A stretch of 64,000 nucleotides of DNA. Source: Prorocentrum cordatum. Its lineage: Eukaryota > Sar > Dinophyceae > Prorocentrales > Prorocentraceae. Below, one piece after another: positions 49,601 through 58,200 of the stretch. Numbering within the stretch: the stretch's first letter is position 1; the number at the start of each line of letters is the position of its first letter. The stretch spans positions 389,498 through 453,497 of the forward strand of contig CAUYUJ010012581.1 of the NCBI GenBank assembly GCA_963575745.1, in the 5' to 3' direction. Both the position numbers and the translations under genes were made by a program. The notes under the pieces are model-generated. The model saw nothing but the letters and a program-made list of their open reading frames with translations, searched no databases and was not told where the DNA came from.

Positions 49601-52600
49601 CCAAGCAGTGGCCATGGCGATTGGCTATCCTGGTCGACGAAAGGCCCATTGGGCTAAATCGCAACGACCATCGACCATGGGGGTCAGGAGGGAGAGAAGG
49701 AGGAGAAGGAGGAGGAGGAGGAGGAGGAGGACGAGGAGGAGGAGAAGGAGGAGGAGGAGGGGAGGAGGAGAAGGAGGAGAAGAAGAGGAGGAGGAGGAGG
49801 AGGAGGAGGAGGAGGAGAACCGACCCCGAGGACGATGAGGAGGAGGAAGAGGAGGTGGAGGAAGAGAAGGAGGAGGAGGGGGAGGATGAGAACCGACCCC
49901 GAAGGAAGAAGAGGCGGAGGAAGAGGAGGAGGAGGACGATGGGGGTCAGGAGGGAGAGAAGGAGGAGGAGGAGGAGGAAGAGGAGGAGGAGGAGGATGAG
50001 GAGGGATGAGGAGGATGAGAACCGACCCCGAGGCACCCTGTTGAGACTCGGCGCGGAGCTGCCGAAGACCTTGCGAGACGCCCCAGATGCTGCCTCGGTA
50101 GATTGGTGTCTGCACTCGTCGATGCCGTGGGGGTCGTCGCGAACGTCTTCGAGACTTACTGGCAGTGCGTCATATTTGCGTTCCTGGCCACGCTGTGGCT
50201 AACGACTTTATCGGTGGAGTGCAAGCATGCTCGCGGGAGGCGGCGGATCCACACTGGGCGGACCCACTGGCCGACTTGGGTGGCTAGCTACGTCCACGCC
50301 GAGTCGTTGCAGATGCACAAGACTGCCGACGCCCTGGAGAAGCGCTCGCAGTCGCGTCGGGAGCCAGCCTTGCCCCCCGCTGCTCCCGGAGGCGCGCCCG
50401 CGGCGCCCGCGGGCGGGCCTCGGCCCCAGCCGCCGGCGGGCGGCGGGCCTCAGCCCCCGTCGCCCCGCGACCAGACAGCCGCGGTTGGGGCCATGGCTGA
50501 GATGAACCGCAGCCCGATCCAACTATTTCACAAGGCATGCATTGCCAGGGATAGACAAGCTGGGCTGCCCAAGTCAAGTCCTTGCAGCAAAACATTCTGG
50601 GAGAAGGTGCGGCGTGAATATGAAGCATTGAGCGCCGAGCAGAGGAAGCCGTATGAGGACGAGGCGGCCACCTACGACAGGATGAGGAGGGCAAGGAGAG
50701 TAGCGATGAGAGATCGGGGTCAACTGCAAGCCGTTCAAGATGCACCTGCTGCACCTGCTCATGCCGCGCCTGAAGATGGAGCAGCTGCCCGTGCACCAGC
50801 TGGCCTTGACGGCCAAGCGGGCGTCGTTGCCGCAGGTCCTGGCGACGTCGCCGACGCTCCTGCAGCCGACCCTGGTGCTGGCGCCATCGTCCCCGCGCCG
50901 CGGATCCCGCAGTTTCAGTCTTCGAAGGATCTCGCGGCGTTCTGCAATGCTCTTCGGAGGAGAGAGGGTGGAGCGGTGGGTGTAGGAGGAGGTGGAGGAG
51001 GAAGGCTCGGAAGGGCTCAAGGCTCAAAGGTTGAGGGGTGGAGGGAGAAGGAGGAGAGGAGGAGGGAGGAGGAGGAGGAGGACGAGGAGGGGCACGGCAG
51101 GGCAGCGGCATGGGCCGAAGGGGAAGGGCGGTGATGGAGGACGCTCGCAAAGTCAGCGGTGTCGACCCTCGGGGACCCTCCGCAGTAGCGTGGAGCCAAA
51201 CTTGCAAATGGGGAGAGCGGGAGGGCAGGAAAGCAGGGTCCAGATGGGTCCAGGGGCCCATTCCCTCCTGCCTCCTGCCAAGCCCCTTCTCCCCGCCCTC
51301 CTCCTTCTCCTCCTCCTCCTCCTCCTCCTCCTCTTCCTCCTCCTCCTCCTTTAACTTATTCCTTCTCCTCATCCTCCTCCTCCTCCTTCTCCTCCTCCTC
51401 CTCCTCCTCCTTCTCCTCCTCCTCCACCTTCTCCTCCTCCTCCACCTTCTCCTCCTCCTCCTCCTCCTTCTCCCCCTCCTCCTCCTCCACTTCCTCCTCC
51501 TCCTCTTCCTCCTCCTCCTCCTCCTCCTCCTCCTCTTCCCCCTCCTTTCCCTTGGCTCTTGGCCCGTGGCCCATGGCCCATGGCCCATGGCCATGGCCCG
51601 TGTCGTTCCGACCCCTCGCCGCCCATCCCGCCCATCTCCCCAGGGCTCCCCGGGTGCCATCGTTTCCGCGGCCCGCCGCCAGGAGCAGCCGAGGCAGTGG
51701 TCCATCTCCGCCCGGCAGCAGCACGAGAGCGACGTTGGCCGCTCGCTGATTTGCGGCGCCGAGGCGGGCTGGTCTGCATGATGGGGAGGAGGGGGGTGAG
51801 GGGTAGGAGGAGTAGGAGTAGGAGTAGGAGTAGGAGTAGGAGTAGTAGGAGTAGGAGTAGGAGTAGCAGGAGGAGGAGGAGGAGGAGGACAAGGAGGAGG
51901 AGGAGGAGGGACGAGGATGAGGATGATGATGATGATGATGAGGAGGAGGAAGAGGAGGAGGAGGGGCAGGGGGAGCAGGAGGAGGAGGAGGAAGAGGAGG
52001 AGGAAGAGGAGGTGGAGGAGGACGAGGAAGAGGAGATAGCATCGACGATAAAACGATAAATAAACGATAGCTCGGGTCACACCTAACTTATAAGTTAAAG
52101 TTATAAGTAATTTATAATTATAATTATAGGTGTGACCCGAGCTATCGTTTATTTATACGTGTAACGTGTAGAAGGGGCCTGTCGTGGCCCAGGGGCCCTC
52201 GCCACCCCGTGGTCGGGTGCTGGCCCGTCCACAGGCGGGTCAGTCTGCCCAGCTGCCCTGTGCAGCCTGTGCAGTGTAGGCTCTGCAGAACGCATGGCCT
52301 GGTCGGAGGAGGAAAGAGGATCGGATCAGGATGAGGAGGAGAAGGAGGATGAGTCGAGGAAGAGGAAGAGGAGGAGGAGGAGGAGGACACCGTGCGCTGC
52401 AGGTTCCGCTCCACGAGGATGCCACCCCAGTGCCGCTGGCTTTCTTTGAGCAGTTCGTGCAGGGCCGTGGCAAGACCCGGACCAAGGGCGTGCGCGGGCA
52501 CGCGCGGCAGTTTGATGCTTTCGCCAAGCACGTGGCGGCGGACCGCGGACGCATAAACAGGCCAGTGAGATATCCCAAGATGTGCAGCTATGGGTGTCAC

Positions 52601-54317
52601 TGCATGACGCACTCGCCAGTGAACCGGAGGATGCTCGCTGATTTCCAGCAAGCCCTCACCCGCGTTGTTGCATCACATGGTGGCCCACGGAAAGCCTCTA
52701 ATGCCAGGGTGCTGCTGGCGATTGAAACGTACGAGAGCGAGGCCGAGGGTGAGGCCATCGAGCAGGTGCGCGTTGAATTCGCGCTTCTGGCCATCGCGTG
52801 TGCGGCCCCCGTGGAAGGACATGGGCCAGCAGAACAGATATTCGTCATGTGCCATCCCAAGCCTGGAGACCGGCCTCTCGCCATGCCCGTCCACGAGGAC
52901 GGCTACGCGGGGGTCGTTGTGCAGTTGAGACGGGAGGGGCCCTCGATCCATCCGATCCCAGCAATGCAAGGACACGCGGTTATAAATAAAAAGAATAAGT
53001 TAACTTATAACTTCACTTATAACTTATAACTTGTAACTTGTATTAACTTATAACTTTAACGTATGCGTTAAAGTTATAAGTTAAGTCATAAGTTACGTTA
53101 TAAGTTGTAAGTTCAGTTATAAGCTAGAAGTTAGAAGTCATAAGTTAAGTTATATCTCCCCCGACCTCCCAAAGCCCTTTCCCCTGACCCCCCCGGGCCG
53201 GCGGCTGTCCTTGCCCTTCCTCTCCAGGCCGGCCCCCAGGTCGCGGCTGCCGCGGCGCGCCGCCTTCGGGTTTGAGGGCCCAGGCGGGGTGCGGTGACCA
53301 TCCCATCCTGGGCCATCCTCCTCCTTCTTCTCCTCGTCCTCGTCCGTATGTCTGTCATTTGTCATTTACCCTGATCTTGAATCTTATCATTCTGAAAGTT
53401 ACCCCCTCTCCTCCTCCTCCTCCTCCTCCTCCTCCTCCTCCTCCTCCTCCTGCCTTCTTCCCCTCCTCCTCTTCCTTCTCCCCTCTTCCTCCTCCTCCTC
53501 CTCCTCCTCCTCCTCCTCCCCCTCCTCCTCCTCCTCATCATCATGATCCTCATCTTCTTTTCCTCCTTCTCCTCCTCTTCCTCCTCCTCCTCCTCCTCCT
53601 CCCCCTCCTCCTCCCCGCCCTCCTCCTGGGCTCTTCTCCGCGATGGCCCCCCGGCAGGACAGAGCGTCCTCAGCTGCTTAGCCCAAGACGAGCTCGCAGA
53701 GGAAATGATCAATTCATGGACTAAGCTGGCGCGCATTCGATTGATCGACTACGACCCAGTTAACCTGGACACCATGCGGATTCTCGGCGTGATCGGGGCC
53801 CCAATCGTTGTGCAGGCAGAGCCGACTACGAAGCAGCGGAAGAAGAGACCGGCCGCGGAGATGTGGGATTATGAAGTGTTGTTCGGGGGCAGGCCCAGCG
53901 GCGGCGGTGGAGCTGCTGCCCGCGCCGCCGCGCCAGACGCCGCCGCCCGCGCCGACGCCGACGGCGACGCCGTGGAGGGCCTGGGCGGGCCCGATCTCGA
54001 CGTCGCCGTGGCCATGATGACCGACGGCGACGACGGCGTGGAGGGCCCCGGCGAGCCCGGCGTTATCATCGACGACGGCGACGGCGGCGACGCGATGGAC
54101 TCGGACGGCCACGACGACGGCGAGGAGGAGCTCTTCTTGGACGGGGTCTTCGGCGACATCAAGGCCGACGACGCAGCCCGGGATCTCGGGTACATCTTGA
54201 AGGTGGCCGAGGCGGTCCAAGAGAAAGACACTGAGGATCCCCCCGTCTTCCTCCTCCTCCTCCTCCTCCTCTCCCCTCCTCCCTCTCTTGCCATCGTCAT
54301 CTTCGTCTTCGTCGTGG

Positions 54318-54358
<41 letters not shown>

Positions 54359-55088
54359 AGTTGTCGTCGTCTTCGCGGTCGTTGCCGTGGTCCACATTTT
54401 CGCCTCTTCGTCGTCGTCGTAGTCGCAGTCGCGCCGTCTTCTGCGCAGTCGCACATCCTCCTCTTCCTCCGAGGAGCTGGCCATGCACGGCGAGGAGGGG
54501 GTGAAAGAGGCAGAGCTAGACGACCACGTGACAGTGTTGTTGTCAGCCGGTGCCGAGGCCGAGGCTGACCCTGAGCCTCCTTCAGCTGCTGGCGGGGCTG
54601 CTGGCGGGGATGGGGCGGGGCCTGGCCCGTCGTCTGGGCCGGCGCCAGCGCCAGCGCCTGCGCCAGCTGGGCCAGCTGCGGCTCCGCCGCCACCTCGGGA
54701 CACGGGGCGCGCGAGCCTCGACGTCGTGGAGGCGCTGGAGGCCGAGCACGGCGTGGCCATCAGGCACCAACACAACGGCGCTTTCGGGATCCTGGACAGC
54801 ACGAGCGGCACCAACAAGAAGTTAGGCCTGATTTATACGCTGGGATCTGGTAGTCTGAAAACGGTATGTTCCTGTGGACACAAGCCTGGGATATGCCAGC
54901 TCTTCTTCCAACCTGGGGGATCTTGGGAGGACGCCTTCGTCGCGTGCACGGGCTGGCTCGCTGAGGGGAAGCACGAGATCGACAGGGCCAAGCACCAGGA
55001 GAGTGCGGCCGTGATAAAGCTGCGTTTTAAACCTGCCCCGAAGCCACCACATGGCGGCAAGGCCAAGAAGGCCGCCCCCGGGGCCTAG
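45446..55088 (+). CDS. Large multi-exon gene of a dinoflagellate-type protein family, function unknown
   Basis: Nine exons proposed: 45446-45645, 46261-46466, 47051-47152, 47620-47843, 48094-49632, 50020-50975, 52403-52978, 53663-54244 and 54474-55088. The last three junctions are strictly phase-consistent and end at a TAG. The product (about 1,350 residues) begins MDWLACLDDG with an acidic Ala-rich stretch. It has a large central region with DTWYCSIHQNHMC and HYCTGPDCCRSEAH Cys/His clusters and hydrophobic segments (VFGSVTFFLNLYVFAAVL). An HMG-box-like part lies in exon six, then a charged acidic domain, then a C-terminal block with TVCSCGHKPGICQLFF and HEIDRAKHQESAAVIKLRF. I recall similar architectures as numerous unannotated dinoflagellate proteins, but cannot verify this. 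The Cys/His clusters and HMG-like box suggest nucleic-acid binding (inference). Phases at the first five junctions are unresolved. One base appears missing at 50105. Confidence 0.65.
46261..46466 (+). CDS. Exon 2 (probable)
   Basis: After CCCCTCCTCAG one frame reads AQARPISAAVAAAAALSAPR, ASGEPSGALGGPKASAAAAG and LTSRGGDGARRWDERAGEG, to a GTGTGG donor. Alternative frames give Pro/Arg-rich sequence and fit the preceding phase better, so the frame is open to question. Confidence 0.4.
46467..47050 (+). repeat. Intron with CTC, CT and CCT microsatellites
   Basis: (CTC)n at 46515-46590, (CT)n at 46600-46690 and (CCT)n at 46700-46755, followed by non-repetitive sequence to the GCCGCCGCAG acceptor. 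Confidence 0.85.
47051..47152 (+). CDS. Exon 3
   Basis: GDQQRDIEALGQAVLHHSAL then RVRHARLVDPFAKK between GCCGCCGCAG and a GTGGGC donor. Confidence 0.55.
47235..47345 (+). repeat. GATGACCCA ~10-bp repeat in an intron
   Basis: CCCATCAGATGACCC, CAGGATGACC and GATGGCCCAG words repeat about every ten bases within intron 3. The rest of the intron (47346-47619) is GAGGA-rich. Confidence 0.75.
47620..47843 (+). CDS. Exon 4
   Basis: After TCCGAGCAG: VVCGYSTKSGILNALKAQDA, ARRSVQVPPRLALAVSYSPF, RAMDAGTARGMHSRTVNACK and ASAFIEYQERR, to a GTGACC donor. The two-base remainder does not match exon 5, so either an unseen base error or another small exon is involved. Confidence 0.65.
48094..49632 (+). CDS. 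Exon 5, large central exon
   Basis: Begins after CTTCCGCCATAG (an in-frame TAG just upstream fixes the acceptor) and runs 513 codons without interruption. Contains TIINKVIAAAESAGEKLDFF, DPCDTWYCSIHQNHMCAGAL, HYCTGPDCCRSEAHTRERMA, LGHRPTVPSLNRWTLIGPAI and two hydrophobic segments. The Cys/His spacing suggests a metal site; no standard zinc-finger class fits exactly. Ends on a codon before GTCGACGAAAG or slightly later. Confidence 0.75.
49633..50019 (+). repeat. Intron of GGA repeats with repeated end motifs
   Basis: (GGA)n blocks are punctuated by ATGGGGGTCAGGAGGGAGAG (49678 and 49938) and by AACCGACCCCGAGG / AACCGACCCCGAAGG (49818, 49890; again at 50020). GGGGTC and GACCCC are mutually complementary, so the intron looks assembled from repeated modules with inverted termini. 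Confidence 0.75.
50020..50975 (+). CDS. Exon 6 with HMG-box-like segment
   Basis: Starts in phase 0 after GGATGAG with NRPRGTLLRLGAELPKTLRD. The frame changes by one base near GG 50105-50106, then reads SALVDAVGVVANVFETYWQC, a hydrophobic helix IFAFLATLWLTTL, a Pro/Ala linker and PIQLFHKACIARDRQAG...TFWEKVRREYEALSAEQ then RKPYEDEAATYDRM, an HMG-box-like pattern (F-W-x-YE-A-L...P-Y-x-x-A). Ends PQFQSSKDLAAFCNALRR before GTGGGT, on a codon. DNA binding is inferred. Confidence 0.65.
50976..52402 (+). repeat. Intron with opposed CTC and GGA tracts and a palindrome
   Basis: (CTC/CTT)n at 51300-51545, GTAGGA and GGA repeats at 51785-52030, so the two tracts are complementary and could pair in the transcript. 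52056-52156 is an AT-rich perfect palindrome (separate entry). GGCCCATGGCCCATGG words lie at 51560-51595. Confidence 0.85.
52056..52156. repeat. 29-bp perfect inverted repeat
   Basis: Left arm 52056-52084 and right arm 52128-52156 are exact reverse complements (core ACGATAGCTCGGGTCACACC), separated by 43 AT-rich bases containing ACTTATAAGTTAAAGTTATA. Looks like a small terminal-inverted-repeat element or introner-type insert. Confidence 0.92.
52403..52978 (+). CDS. Exon 7
   Basis: 192 codons exactly, phase 0 at both ends, from GCGCTGCAG to a GTTATA donor. Reads VPLHEDATPVPLAFFEQFVQ, RGHARQFDAFAKHVAADRGR, YPKMCSYGCHCMTHSPVNRR and VRVEFALLAIACAAPVEGHG, then EDGYAGVVVQLRREGPSIHP. CSYGCHCMTH is another Cys/His cluster. 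Confidence 0.75.
52979..53662 (+). repeat. Intron with AT-rich palindromic repeat and CTC tract
   Basis: 52985-53155 consists of ACTTATAA / TTATAAGT words including a perfect 19-bp inverted repeat (53043-53061 and 53066-53084, 4-base loop). 53400-53625 is (CTC)n. The AT-rich part shares TTATAAGTTAAAGTTATAAG-type words with 52085-52127. Confidence 0.85.
53663..54244 (+). CDS. Exon 8, acidic region
   Basis: Phase 0 at both ends. SVLSCLAQDELAEEMINSWT, RIRLIDYDPVNLDTMRILGV and TKQRKKRPAAEMWDYEVLFG, then a long Asp/Gly/Ala-rich acidic tract (DDGDGGDAMDSDGHDDGEEE) and DIKADDAARDLGYILKVAEA. Donor GTCTTC. Confidence 0.7.
54245..54473 (+). repeat. Intron with CTC and CGT trinucleotide repeats
   Basis: (CTC)n at 54247-54280 and (CGT)n at 54310-54360, with further CGTCGT words to 54430. 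Confidence 0.85.
54474..55088 (+). CDS. Exon 9, last, with C-terminal Cys/His block
   Basis: ELAMHGEEGVKEAELDDHVT, a Pro/Ala/Gly linker, SLDVVEALEAEHGVAIRHQH, TSGTNKKLGLIYTLGSGSLK then TVCSCGHKPGICQLFFQPGG, GWLAEGKHEIDRAKHQESAA and a basic Lys/Ala tail, stop TAG 55086-55088. The C-x-C-x-H...C plus later H-x6-H pattern could bind a metal. Confidence 0.75.
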   Translation, partial: ELAMHGEEGVKEAELDDHVTVLLSAGAEAEADPEPPSAAGGAAGGDGAGPGPSSGPAPAPAPAPAGPAAAPPPPRDTGRASLDVVEALEAEHGVAIRHQHNGAFGILDSTSGTNKKLGLIYTLGSGSLKTVCSCGHKPGICQLFFQPGGSWEDAFVACTGWLAEGKHEIDRAKHQESAAVIKLRFKPAPKPPHGGKAKKAAPGA

Positions 55089-57095
55089 TCACGTCAGGGG
55101 GAGGAGGACAGACTAGATGAGGACACGGTGGGGAGGGGGAGGGAAGAGAAAGAGAAAGAGCAACACAACAACACTCACAATGACAGGAGGAGGTAGGAAG
55201 GAGTCAGAGGAGAAAACATCGGCGTCGGCATCCGGGCATCGGCGGTCTCTGCGCCAGGGGAAGGAGGAACGGCCCGAACGGCTAGGCGAGGAGGAGGAGG
55301 AGGGAGGAGAAAGGGCAACCAACTGTGACAGGAGGAAGGAGTCGGAGGAGAAGGCATCGGCGCCTGTGTCTGTATCGCATCGGCGGTCTCTGCATTTTTC
55401 TGTGCTGCCAGTCGGGTAACCTGGCGGTGCTGAGGTAAACCGCCCCTCGTTTACGGGTGGCGCGGGGGTGGGGGTCACGAGCTGGTTTCGCAGAGCCCTA
55501 GGCTCTAGGCCATGCCATGCCGCATGACCTCTCCCCCCCCCAAAGCGTCTTTCGCCGGGGCGAGGCCGCACGCTGTTTTGCCGAGCTTGAGTTATTCAAT
55601 TAGGTTGAGGCTTCCCTGAGGAGCACCCTCCTGCCGCAAGCCAAGCCGCAAGCCGCAAGCCTTTTCTGTCCAGAGCGTCGGCTGCCCCGTGGGGCATCGG
55701 CTGTCCCAGCCCAGTGCCCAGGCAGACTCTGGATATCCTGGATATTCAATTTGAAGTTTGAATCGTTTGATGTGCAGCCTACCGGGATCTGGTTGCGCGT
55801 CTAGCTGCAGGGTTGGCGTGGGCCCTGGAGTGCACCCCTGGCGGGTTCATCACGAGGCCCTGTCAAAAACCTGTCGGGGTCCAGCGAGGCGGGGGGGGGC
55901 CAGTTCGGCCCCTGGTGCTCAAGCGCCAGGACGGGGTCGCGAGCATGGCTTCTTCTTTGTTTTCGCGTGAGCCGATTTTTCAAAATCGGTCTGGCAGTGG
56001 GCTGCACGTTAAGCTGACTGAGTCACGCAGTCACTCGAGGTCCTCGACCGACCGACCGACCGACCATCGTCGCACCCCGCCCCGACCATCGTCGACCAGC
56101 GGAGGAGAGGGAGAGGTGCGGGGACGGGAAGGGGGGCAGACAAAGGAGGGGGAGGATGAGGGGCGAGGCCATAGGTGCAGAAGTGGGCTCGGACCCTAGG
56201 GCGAGAAGGTGGGCGGAGGAGAACGAAGGAGGAAGGGGAGGTGAGGTGGTGGAGGACCTCGGAGGAGGAGGAGGGCGAGGTCGACCTCCTGCCTCACAGC
56301 ATCTCCTGGCTGGGCACAGTCACATTATGTTGTTCCCTGGGCCGACGGCAAACTTCTCCCGCGGGCGCGGGCGCAGCTCGACTGGCATTGCGTTGGCATT
56401 GGCATTGGATTTGCTGGCGGTGCGCCGATCGCCGCCTCCGCCTCGCCTTCTCTCTCGCCATCGTCGTCGCTGCCACTCTGCCGGCCGCCAGGCCCTCCCG
56501 ACCCCGCGCAGCGCTGGGGGCGCTGGGGGGAGGGGGGGAGCTGCAGGGCGAGGAGGAGGGAGCGGAGGAGGAGGAGGAGGAAGACGAGGAGGAGGACGAG
56601 GCGGAGGAGAGGGAGGAATGGGGAGTAGGGAGCAGGAGGAGGAGGGAGAGGAGGGCGAGTTGAAAGATGAGGAGTCCAGGAGGAGGAATCGGGATGGGCC
56701 GGGATGGGGATACAGGGGGCCGATAACTGAGCTCGTTGACGCTGAGCCGCTGGGCTAAGCCGCTTCGCACCAGCCCGCCCAGAAACGATGTTCAGGCGTG
56801 TTGCCGCGATAAGGGTCGGCTGGGCCAGGGCCAGGGCCAGGGGGGCAAGCAGCGGAACAACAACACGTCGGGGGCGCGATGCCGTCAAGCAAGCCGAAGC
56901 TTCGGACCAGCCTGTGCAGACCCAGGGGCGGGCGGTAAGGCAAGTAAATGGTGTGTGGTGTCACGCCGCACCACGCACCACTGGTGTTGTATGTAATGTG
57001 AATACTAGATTTACAGCCGTAAGTACCGTGGGACGAAATAGTCCCATGGCACATGGCCCATACCCCCCATACTTCGGGAGGCCCATGCATTAGCT
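55089..57095. other. Non-coding stretch downstream of the large gene
   Basis: Holds a direct duplication of about 70-80 bp (55182-55255 and 55330-55395: GGAAGGAGTC.GAGGAGAA, CATCGGCG, GCATCGGCGGTCTCTGC), a CCGCAAG repeat at 55632-55660, the hairpin CCGATTTT-TC-AAAATCGG at 55972-55989 and a GGA tract at 56540-56660. No gene. Confidence 0.5.
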
Positions 57096-58200
57096 AATAT
57101 GCGATATGATTATAAATAAATTATAAATTATAGTTATAAGTTATACGGTACGGTACAGTTATCATTATACATACCACATACCGCATACCACATCACATAC
57201 TGTCTGTATATATTGTATACTGTCCGTATATTAATTATATTATTATTCGATATTTCATAAATTATTATAATATCGAACCATCTCGTTTCACTTCATAAAC
57301 TTCAGAATGGGATCCCATCAAATCCCCAAATCATACCACATCATTGGCATGCATGCGTAAATTTGTTTTCTAATATCAAATCCCATCTCAGACTCATATT
57401 CCATCTCACATATCATATCTCATATTATCTCATATCTCAGGACTCAGTATGTATGTGACTCATACATCAGGTAATATATATATATATATACACACAAATG
57501 TTGCGACGGTGCCTTGGCCTGTAGATGCGGGGTCGGGGTCGCCATTGGAAATTAACGGGGCCTGAGGCGGGCGCGGTCCGAGTCCGAGCATTGGCCGTTC
57601 GCGCGCTGGCCGGCGCGGTAAAAAAGAGAGGTCGCCGAGTTAAGTTAAAGCATCGACGAACATCGAATTACCAAGTTTGGTGTTTAATGCATGTGCATGC
57701 AATTGCAAATTGCAATATCGGATAATACAACGAAGAAGAACCGCACTTAGCAACAGTGATTCAAAAACAATATTTATAATATATCATATGTCTGATTCTG
57801 TATTTGTCGTTTTTATGTTTGTTTCTCTCTCTCTCTCTCTCTTCTCTCTCTCTTTCTCTCGCCCTCTTTGATTAGCACTCCCACGCGTTTACACTAGACA
57901 CTATATTACTTAGTCTTACTACTGTACTCATAATATCGTACATTGATTATATGTTTATTTCATATGTAGTAGAGTCCAGTATACAGACAATGGTTCATAC
58001 CATGCAAATTGTTTAGTTCATTTCCATATCGCATCAGGTCGAGTCATAAACAATGATGCAATGATACAGATACATAATACAGAAAATTTAATGATACAGT
58101 GATTGAGTCATCGTGTCAGGGTCATAGTGATTCAGAGATACTATGGCGCGGTGCGGTGATTAAAAAGTGAAGCCTCGTATTTGTTATTTTTGCAAGTGCG
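57096..58200. other. AT-rich island
   Basis: About 1.1 kb of markedly AT-rich sequence in an otherwise G+C-rich window, with TATA/CATATC words, (AT)n at 57473-57490, a CT microsatellite at 57822-57865 and a short G+C-rich intrusion at 57520-57640. No gene recognised. Confidence 0.75.

Noticed and set aside
50284-52080. 598-codon open frame on the - strand
   Set aside because: It runs through CTC/GGA microsatellites and antisense to exon 6; poly-Arg and poly-Leu stretches come from the repeats.
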